Source of the DNA: Chitinophaga pinensis
Lineage (GTDB): Bacteria > Bacteroidota > Bacteroidia > Chitinophagales > Chitinophagaceae
Assembly: GCA_945872805.1 (NCBI GenBank)
Contig: CAMCBE010000087.1
Coordinates: forward strand, 1-7,803
Reading direction: 5' to 3'
Length of the DNA stretch: 7,803 bases
Position numbers and translations under genes: made by a program. Each line of letters begins with the position of its first letter. The first letter of the stretch is position 1. This document shows positions 1-6,900 of the stretch, piece by piece. Below the pieces are notes generated by a model, which saw only the letters and a list, made by a program, of their open reading frames with translations, was not told the origin of the DNA and searched no databases.

Positions 1-523
1 TGTCCGTTAAATGTTTCACCTTGCCATTTACTTCCTTCCAATATGGAAATCCACTTTGCCTGCTCCATGAAAATAAACTATCAACAGAGTCTTCAAGATC
101 TACCCCCAACTTGCCAACAAACCCAGTCTCATAACCTGATTGTTTCAGCAAATATGGATAACTATTATTCGTGTACACTTTGCGTAATGGCGGTCTATTA
201 AACGTGAAATTATGCGTTCGTTCATATAATCCGGTAATGATACTTGCACGACTAGCTGCGCAAATTGGGGTTGTCACCATAGCACGGCTGAATCGAACTC
301 CGTTATGTGCAAGACTATCTATAACTGGAGTTTGAATAATTTTGTTTCCTGCACAACCGAGCATATCCCATCGCTGGTCATCAGTCAAGATAAATATGAT
401 ATTAGGTCTTTTAGCAGTTTTATTATTCTGTGAAATGGATTTGGAGGTAGATAATAACCCAAGTATCAAAAATGCAAAAACACAATTACGAGCGGGATAA
501 TTCAATCTATTCAGTTTATACAA
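1..523 (-). CDS. Sulfatase, type I (formylglycine-dependent), N-terminal part, runs off left edge
   Basis: Translating the minus strand from 523 gives an open frame of 174 codons that leaves the window at base 1. It starts with a basic, then hydrophobic stretch (about residues 12-24, CVFAFLILGLL) that looks like a signal peptide, so the protein is probably exported. Next comes the classic alkaline-phosphatase-fold sulfatase start, RPNIIFILTDDQ, with metal-binding Asp48/Asp49, and then the C-A-A-S-R motif (residues 88-92, bases 248-262). Cys88 would be converted to formylglycine. Ala at the third position is the accepted variant of the more common Pro. The later GKWH motif appears as GKLG (137-140), so the usual His is absent. 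Such enzymes remove sulfate esters from polysaccharides or glycans; the substrate is not visible. The start is uncertain: no ATG precedes the signal peptide, an in-frame stop lies at 524-526, and TTG at 523 or TTG at 505 are the candidates. The gene diverges from the ABC ATPase gene. Confidence 0.88.
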   Translation of the reverse strand, partial: MYKLNRLNYPARNCVFAFLILGLLSTSKSISQNNKTAKRPNIIFILTDDQRWDMLGCAGNKIIQTPVIDSLAHNGVRFSRAMVTTPICAASRASIITGLYERTHNFTFNRPPLRKVYTNNSYPYLLKQSGYETGFVGKLGVDLEDSVDSLFSWSRQSGFPYWKEVNGKVKHLTD

Positions 524-656
524 TCAAATTAATAAATTAAACCCATTTAGTTTACTTCATTAGATATTACTCAAGATAGATAAACGGTAAAAATATCCTC
601 TATCAACGATCTTTCTATTTAATTTGCAGTAATTCTCCATAAGGCGAATGTAATCT

Positions 657-1616
657 ATGACTTTATTAGAAGTAAATCAGATCAGTAAATCGAAAGGCGC
701 CACACTAAAGCAAACTACATTTAGCGTGCCTCAATTTTCAAAAATAGCCGTAATTGGAGAAACGGGATCAGGAAAAAGCACACTGCTTAAATTAATAGCT
801 GGATTACTTGAACCAGAAACAGGTTTAATCGAGTTCGAAGGCAAGAAGGTTTTAGGCCCAAATGAAAAATTAATCCCAGGGCATGACAGCATAGCATACC
901 TATCTCAGCACTTTGAACTCCATAATAACTATTACGTTCATGAACTTTTAGAATATGCTACTAAAATTTCAGATAAAGAAGCTGCTGAAATATTTCAAGT
1001 ATGCCAAGTCAGCCAATTGCTTAAACGTAAAACAGACCAACTCTCTGGAGGAGAAAGACAACGAATTGGCTTGGCAAAATTATTAGTTGGTTCCCCTAAA
1101 TTACTATTACTAGATGAACCTTTTTCAAATCTAGACATGCTGCATAAAAAAACAATTCGAAAAGTGATTCAAGACCTTTCAGAGAAATTAAAAATAACTT
1201 GCCTGCTTGTCTCGCACGATCCTGTTGATATCCTTTCATGGTCTGATCATATCCTTGTAATGCATGAAGGAAATATTATTCAACAAGGTAATCCTAAAGA
1301 CATTTATTGTAACCCAATTAATGAATATGTAGCTGGACTTCTAGGAGAATATACAATTATCAGTCCTAGCTCAAAAATAATTCAAAGAGCATTCACAAAT
1401 TCTCCAAGTGAGTCCCCCGTCTTTCTAAGACCTGAATCATTCGAGATTAATACAAACAACAGCAATGGGATTGAAGGGGTAATTAAAAAAATAGCATTTT
1501 GTGGAAGCTATTACAGAATCGAAGTTGATACTGAAGAGCAATCACTAATTCTATACACCAACCTAAGTAGGCTTCGGATTGGATCCCAAATTTATATAAA
1601 GCGAAATCAGAATTAA
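657..1616 (+). CDS. ABC transporter ATP-binding protein, CysA/PotA-type with TOBE-like C-terminus
   Basis: This is a 319-residue cytoplasmic ATPase that would power an importer at the inner membrane. All nucleotide-binding motifs are intact: Walker A GETGSGKST (34-42), Q-loop Gln84 (YLSQ), signature LSGGE (129-133), Walker B LLLLDEP (149-155), D-loop NLD (158-160) and H-loop His187 (SHD). After the ATPase core (about 1-232), residues 252-316 include VFLRPES and a beta-rich tail resembling the TOBE regulatory domain of the CysA/PotA/FbpC/ModC group, which import sulfate, polyamines, iron or molybdate. At 319 residues it is slightly shorter than most of that group. The substrate cannot be assigned: no permease or binding-protein gene is adjacent, since the upstream gene diverges and the downstream DNA is an unrelated ATPase remnant. 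AAGGCG at 641-646 is a possible, somewhat distant ribosome-binding site. The ATG at 648 is followed at once by a stop, so 657 is the start. Confidence 0.88.
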   Translation: MTLLEVNQISKSKGATLKQTTFSVPQFSKIAVIGETGSGKSTLLKLIAGLLEPETGLIEFEGKKVLGPNEKLIPGHDSIAYLSQHFELHNNYYVHELLEYATKISDKEAAEIFQVCQVSQLLKRKTDQLSGGERQRIGLAKLLVGSPKLLLLDEPFSNLDMLHKKTIRKVIQDLSEKLKITCLLVSHDPVDILSWSDHILVMHEGNIIQQGNPKDIYCNPINEYVAGLLGEYTIISPSSKIIQRAFTNSPSESPVFLRPESFEINTNNSNGIEGVIKKIAFCGSYYRIEVDTEEQSLILYTNLSRLRIGSQIYIKRNQN

Positions 1617-1662
1617 TTCATAGTAGAATAAAGAAGATTATTAAAACAGTATATAGTAATAA

Positions 1663-1917
1663 CTAGCCCTCAAAAAGTCATTTCAAATCTCAGGCGGCGA
1701 AAAACAACGTGTGGCCATTGCTAGAGCATTAATTAATGAGCCCATGATTGTAATGGACGATGAGCCTACCGGAAACCTTGACAAAAAAAATGGGGACCTG
1801 GTGTTGGCTATTTTTAAAGAATTATCCGCAGCCTTAAACCAAACTCTGTTAATCGTTACAAACGATCCAAGCTTTGCTGAAAAAACGGATCGAATCATTC
1901 GAATGGAAGATGGTTGA
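1663..1917 (+). pseudogene. Truncated LolD-like ABC ATPase remnant (C-terminal third only)
   Basis: The open frame from 1663 to the TGA at 1915-1917 matches the C-terminal third of a LolD/MacB-type ATPase: signature ISGGEKQR (1687-1710), ARALINEP, DEPTGNLDKKNGD, then NQTLLIVTNDPSFA and a natural end at RMEDG. The Walker A, Q-loop and everything else N-terminal are missing. A stop lies at 1660-1662, and only 46 bp separate that stop's end from the preceding gene, so there is no room for the lost part. Two core positions are also unusual: the H-loop His is Asn (AAC at 1861-1863, one base from CAC) and the Walker B runs VMDDEP, with Asp where a hydrophobic residue is usual. In intact lipoprotein-export systems LolD drives LolCE; no such partner is nearby. 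It is not a duplicate of the upstream ATPase, because the shared motifs use clearly different codons. A short product from GTG 1711 would lack the signature motif and is unlikely to work. Confidence 0.8.
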
Positions 1918-2017
1918 ATTATTTCGTCCTAGCCCAGACATTACAGCATAATTTTCTCTCTTTAGCTGAAATTAATATTTCACTTTTTATATAAAGAGGC
2001 CTTATCTTTAGAAAGGT

Positions 2018-2857
2018 ATGAAGTATAAAATCGGAATGAACCTCTTGCTCTGGGGAACTGAAATTGATGAATCACTTTTCTCGGTACTAGAGAAGATTAA
2101 ATCAGCAGGATACGATGGCGTAGAAATTCCAATCTTTAACACCAATCCGGATAGCTGGAAATCGTGGAGAACAAAGCTAGATGAACTTGGATTGGAAAGA
2201 ATCGCTGTCACCATCAATGGGCCTGAACATAATCAAATTAGCGCTGATCCACTTATTAGAAAATCAACTTTAGAACGAAATAAAAAAGCACTAGACTGCG
2301 CCAAGGTCTTAGGGGCAACCCTCATGACTGGACCATTTCATTCCGCTCTCGGTACATTCACTCGAACCCAAGTTACACAAGAAGAAAAAAAATGGGCTGT
2401 AGAAAACTTACGTGAATTGGCAGAATACGCCGATTCACTTGAAATTACCTTAGGACTTGAATACTTAAATAGATTTGAAAGCTACCTCGTTTCTTGTCTA
2501 GACGAATTGATTGATTTAATAAATGAAATCAATCATCCAGCATGCAAAATTATGTTCGACACATTTCACGCTAACATAGAAGAAAAAAGTTTACCAAAGG
2601 CAATTGAAAAATTAGGCGACAAACTCATTCATATACAATTATCTGAAAACGATAGAGCTACATTAGGACAAGGACATATTGATTTCCCTTCTATACTCGA
2701 AGCACTAGATAAAATAAACTACAATGGCATGGTCAGCGTAGAAGCATTCAGTAGTAAACTAAGTGCAGCAAATATTTGGCGTAAAATGTTTGACTCTGAA
2801 TTGCAACTAGTGGAAGACAGCATTAACTACTTAAAAAGTATACAACATGAAAATTAA
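2018..2857 (+). CDS. Sugar epimerase/isomerase, D-tagatose 3-epimerase-like (xylose-isomerase-like TIM barrel)
   Basis: This 279-residue protein has the length and fold signature of the DTE/D-psicose 3-epimerase branch of the xylose-isomerase-like TIM barrels. The family's metal and catalytic residues can be placed: Glu148 in GLEYLNRFESY, Asp181 and His184 in MFDTFHANIEE, His205 in LIHIQLSEN, and Glu242 in VSVEAF. Glu154 corresponds to the second family glutamate. Also present are the typical GQGHIDF (217-223) and an N-terminal strand with Trp12. Enzymes of this family move stereochemistry at C3 (or C4) of keto sugars through an enediolate intermediate with Mn or another divalent metal. No signal peptide is seen, so it should be cytoplasmic. 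It is the first gene of a tight operon, and its last 11 bases overlap the next gene. A purine-rich AGAAAGG sits only one base before the ATG, which is too close to be a standard ribosome-binding site. Met7 (2036) is an alternative start, but 2018 keeps the first barrel strand complete. The substrate is unknown. Confidence 0.86.
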   Translation: MKYKIGMNLLLWGTEIDESLFSVLEKIKSAGYDGVEIPIFNTNPDSWKSWRTKLDELGLERIAVTINGPEHNQISADPLIRKSTLERNKKALDCAKVLGATLMTGPFHSALGTFTRTQVTQEEKKWAVENLRELAEYADSLEITLGLEYLNRFESYLVSCLDELIDLINEINHPACKIMFDTFHANIEEKSLPKAIEKLGDKLIHIQLSENDRATLGQGHIDFPSILEALDKINYNGMVSVEAFSSKLSAANIWRKMFDSELQLVEDSINYLKSIQHEN

Positions 2858-3965
2858 CATCGCCATTGTTGGCCTTGGATTTGGTTCTGAATTTATTCCT
2901 ATTTACCAAAGACATCCACATACTAATATGTATGCGATTTGTCAACGCAACGAAGAAAAATTAAACGCAATTGGAGATGCATTTGGTATTGAGAAAAGAT
3001 ACTCAGATTATGATGAGTTGCTAAAAGATTCTAATATAGATGCTGTTCACATCAACTCCCCAATTCCCAATCATGCTGAGCAATCATTAAAAGCGATATA
3101 TGCCGGAAAGCATGTAGCCTGCACAGTGCCCATGGCTACTAGCATTGAAGATTGTATGAAAATCGTCAAAGCATGTAAAGAAACTGGAAAGAAATACATG
3201 ATGATGGAAACTGTAGTGTATGCTAGAGAGTTTCTATTTGTAAAAGAACTTCACGAAAAAGGGGAATTAGGCAAAGTACAATTCTTAAAAGCATCTCATC
3301 AGCAAGATATGGATGGATGGCCTGACTATTGGCCCGGTCTACCTCCAATGCACTATGCAACACATTGTGTTGGACCAGTTGCAGGACTACTAAAACTTGA
3401 AGCTGAATATGTTTCTTGTTTTGGATCTGGAACCATTCGTGAAGAATTATCACAAATTCATAACTCCCCGTTTGCAGTTGAATCTGCACACATCAAATTC
3501 AAAAACAGTGATCTCAGCGCCTATGTATACAGATCACTTTTTGATGTTGCACGCCAATATAGAGAAAGCTTTGAAGTATACGGTTCAAAAAAATCATTCG
3601 AATGGGCATTAATCGAGGATGAAGAACATGTTCTACATACCGCTAAACTTCCAGAGCATGAAATTCCAAAAAAAATAAAAGTGCCAGACTACGCAAATTT
3701 ACTTCCAGAAGAAATCAGAGACTTCACCACAAAAGGAGTGTATGATGTAGCAGAAAATACACACCTAAGCTTTACACAAGGAGCAGGACATGGAGGCTCT
3801 CATCCTCACCTAGCACATGAATTTGTCATGGCAATAATAGAAGACAGAGATCCATTTCCAAATGCAGCACAATCTGCAAACTGGACTTCTGTTGGCATCT
3901 TAGCACATGAATCAGCTATGCAAGGTGGAAAAATTATGAACTTACCTGACTACTTCACAATCTAG
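2847..3965 (+). CDS. Gfo/Idh/MocA family NAD(P)-dependent oxidoreductase
   Basis: This 372-residue protein has an N-terminal Rossmann fold: IAIVGLGFGSEF, with Gly9, Gly11 and Gly13 as the dinucleotide loop. The family's second landmark, INSPIPNHAEQSLKAIYAGKHV (starting at residue 69), follows. The C-terminal alpha/beta domain carries MHYATHCVGP (168-177) and GGSHPHLAHEF (316-326), His-rich segments likely to line the substrate pocket. The usual EKP motif after the GKHV strand reads T-V-P (93-95, in CTVPMATS), so the lysine that normally contacts cofactor and substrate is absent. Family members oxidise or reduce a hydroxyl or ketone on sugars and inositols with NAD(P). No signal peptide is present, so it is probably cytoplasmic. 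Its ATG lies inside the end of the epimerase gene (11 bp overlap), indicating translational coupling, and the giant secreted gene starts 12 bp after its stop. Together with the epimerase it would interconvert keto and hydroxy forms of one sugar; the substrate is inferred only in class. Confidence 0.86.
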   Translation: MKINIAIVGLGFGSEFIPIYQRHPHTNMYAICQRNEEKLNAIGDAFGIEKRYSDYDELLKDSNIDAVHINSPIPNHAEQSLKAIYAGKHVACTVPMATSIEDCMKIVKACKETGKKYMMMETVVYAREFLFVKELHEKGELGKVQFLKASHQQDMDGWPDYWPGLPPMHYATHCVGPVAGLLKLEAEYVSCFGSGTIREELSQIHNSPFAVESAHIKFKNSDLSAYVYRSLFDVARQYRESFEVYGSKKSFEWALIEDEEHVLHTAKLPEHEIPKKIKVPDYANLLPEEIRDFTTKGVYDVAENTHLSFTQGAGHGGSHPHLAHEFVMAIIEDRDPFPNAAQSANWTSVGILAHESAMQGGKIMNLPDYFTI

Positions 3966-3977
3966 AAAATATACTAC

Positions 3978-6900
3978 ATGAAAAAATTATTACTTGCCAT
4001 TCTCTTAATTACTACAGTTAATTTATTTGCACAAGAAGGAAGAAGATTAGAAATATTATTTCTAGGTGATGATGGTCATCATGTACCCATAGAACGACTT
4101 CCAACACTTATGGCAGCACTTGGTCTAAAAGGAATCAACTTCACGTATTCAAATGATTTGGATGATTTGAATCCAACTACTTTAAATAAATACGATGCAC
4201 TATTGATTTTTGCGAATTGGGATTCACTTCCACCTGCAGCAGAAAAATCATTGTTAGATTTTGTTGCATCAGGCAAAGGGTTCCTACCTATTCATTGTGC
4301 CTCTTATTGCTTCCGGAATTCATCTGAATATATAAAACTAGTAGGTGGGCAATTTTGGCGGCATAGAATGGATTCGATAAAAACAGAAACCGTTCAGCCA
4401 ACTCATCCAATTATGCAAAACCTAAAATCGTTTACCGGATACGATGAAACATACCTCCATAGCCAACTTCAACCTGATAATAATGTATTAGCAGTACGAG
4501 AAATTAAAGCAGATCAAAGCAAAGATAAACCGGGTGAAAAAACAGAACCCTATACCTGGACAAGAACCTATGGTAAAGGAAAAATATTCTACACGGCCTA
4601 TGGTCATGACGAAAGAACCTGGGCTCAAGAAGGTTTTCAACAACTCATTTATAATGCAATTGTTTGGACAGTGAATGATGAAGCACTTGCATCCTTTAAT
4701 GCAAGAAACCCAAAGCCATTTGAATACAGGGCCGCAAAACTTCCAAACTACGAACAAAGACCTGGCGTTCAATATCAGCAAGTACCATTATCGCCAAGCG
4801 AATCTATTAAGCATATACAAATACCGGTTGATTTTAAACTAGAAATGTTTGCTTCAGAACCTAATGTAATGCACCCTATCGCATTAAGTTGGGATGAACA
4901 AGGACGTCTTTATGTATTGATTACAAAGGACTATCCGAATGAACGAAAAGAAAATGGTGGAAGTGATTATGTCTTACGATGTGAAGACACAAACAATGAT
5001 GGCAAAGCAGATAAGTTTACAAAATTTGCAGATGGATTGAGTATACCAACAGGTATGGTATTTGCCAATGGCGGTCTTATTGTATCTCAAGCACCCCATA
5101 TGCTATTTTTAAAAGATACTGACGGCGATGGCAAAGCAGATCTTCGAAAAATTTTATTTAGTGGCTTTGGTACAGAAGATACGCATGCAGGTCCTTCGAA
5201 CCTACACTATGGATTTGACAACTGGATATGGGGATGTGTTGGCTACTCTGGCTTTGAAGGAAAATTTGGGAATGCAGATTCACTTCGCTTCTGGCAAGCA
5301 TTTTATAGATTTAAACCAGATGGAAGTGACCTGCAGTGGATGACAAGTACATCAAACAATACATGGGGATTTTCATTCAACGAAACCAATGATGTATTTG
5401 GCTCAACAGCAAACAACTCACATGGTTGGTATATGGCCATCCCACATACCTATTTCAATTCAGCAAAATATGTTGAAAATGGAAGTAGAAGCACTGATAC
5501 TCATCGTGACATGAAGCCCATCACTGAAAAAGTAAGACAGGTTGATGCGTTTGGAGGCTTTACTGCTGCAGCAGGACATAATTTTTATACAGCAAGAGCC
5601 TTCCCTAAAAAATATTGGAACAAAATTGCATTTGTATCTGAACCTACAGGACATATTCTTCATCAAAATAGCATGGTGAAAAATGGAACAGATTTCTCTG
5701 ATGCAGAAAGCTTCAATCTTATGGCCAGTGCTGATGAATGGTTCTCGCCTGTATTTGCTGAAGTAGGTCCAGATGGTGCTGTTTGGGTAGCCGATTGGTA
5801 TAGCTATATTATTCAGCACAACCCAGTTCCAGAAGGCTATGACAATGGTTTTGGTAATGCTTACCAAACTGATCTACGCGATTTCACCCATGGAAGAATT
5901 TATAGGGTTTCTTATAATAATGCCCCTAAATACACTCCATTAACACTTTCAGAGAACAATGTAGATGGACTCCTAGCAGCATTAAAAAATGACAATATGT
6001 TTTGGCGCATGCATGCTCAGCGCATGCTGGTAGAACGTGGCAAAAATGATGTTGTTAGCAAATTGATAGATATGGTGAAAGATTATTCTGTTGATGAAAT
6101 TGGAATCAATGCACCTGCAATTCATGCACTATGGACATTGAAGGGCTTAAATGCTTTGGATGCTGCCACACTAGATATTGCACTTAAACACCCATGTGCT
6201 GATGTTAGAAAAAATGCCATAAAAACATTGGAATTCAATTCATCATCTATAAATAAAATCATTGAATTAAATCTATTAAATGATAAAGACCCATTGGTTG
6301 TAATGAATTCAGTTCTGCTGCTTTCTAAATCACCACTAGATGAAGCTGCTGAAAAAATAGTGATGGAGAAATTAAACAATACAAAAGATGCAGATGATAG
6401 ATGGCTTCCTGATGCATTTGCTTGTTTACTAACTGCAAATGGGGGAAAGTTGATGAAGAAACAACTCGATATACAAATCGAAAAAGCCGCTACAAAACCT
6501 ATCTCACATGAACCAATGTCTCATGATCATATGAATATGCCAAAGAAAACAGAATCAGCTAAAGTGGAAAAAAAATCTGAAGGGATTGATCTTGTAGTGA
6601 GCAATATCAAAATTGTTCCTTCGAATCCTGCCGTTAGAGAAAGGATTTATGTAACGGTAGAACTTAAAAACCAAGGATCTAAAGACCTTAAAAAAGATGT
6701 CTTCATCCCATTGAATATTCGATTCGAAGGAATGGGAAGTAAAATCGATGAATATAGCAGAAACTTCAAAGAAGGAGTAAAAGCTGGCGAAACAGTTTCG
6801 ATTACCCAAACACTCAACGGTCCATGGGTTGGGAACATCAGTTTTTCAACCGATATCGTGGGTGATTATAATGTTTATATAGACATCGATAAAACAAATG

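Noticed and set aside
619..626. TTAATTTG as a promoter for the ABC ATPase gene
   Set aside because: One mismatch in the TA dinucleotide and no TTG at the proper distance upstream; chance matches are common in AT-rich DNA.
524..656. Divergent intergenic region as a possible regulatory hub
   Set aside because: AT-rich, with no convincing inverted repeat, operator or riboswitch-like structure visible; presumably holds promoters for both flanking genes, but none can be placed with confidence.
1711..1917. Short protein starting at GTG 1711 as a real gene
   Set aside because: It would begin after the ABC signature motif and lacks Walker A, Q-loop and the H-loop His; truncation of a larger gene explains it better.
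2003..2010. TATCTTTA as a -7 promoter element for the operon
   Set aside because: It misses the final G of TAnnTTTG, has no clear -33 partner, and lies so close to the ATG at 2018 that the transcript would be almost leaderless. The real promoter may lie in 1918-2000, but I cannot place it.
4998..5141. Two exact 15-bp copies of GATGGCAAAGCAGAT (4998-5012 and 5127-5141)
   Set aside because: Both encode the DGKAD part of the two Ca-binding-like loops in the propeller, so the repeat is explained by protein constraint rather than being a DNA element.
5460..5867. 135-codon open frame on the minus strand inside the giant gene
   Set aside because: It lies opposite the well-supported propeller coding sequence; its translation shows no recognisable domain and is a by-product of codon use on the plus strand.
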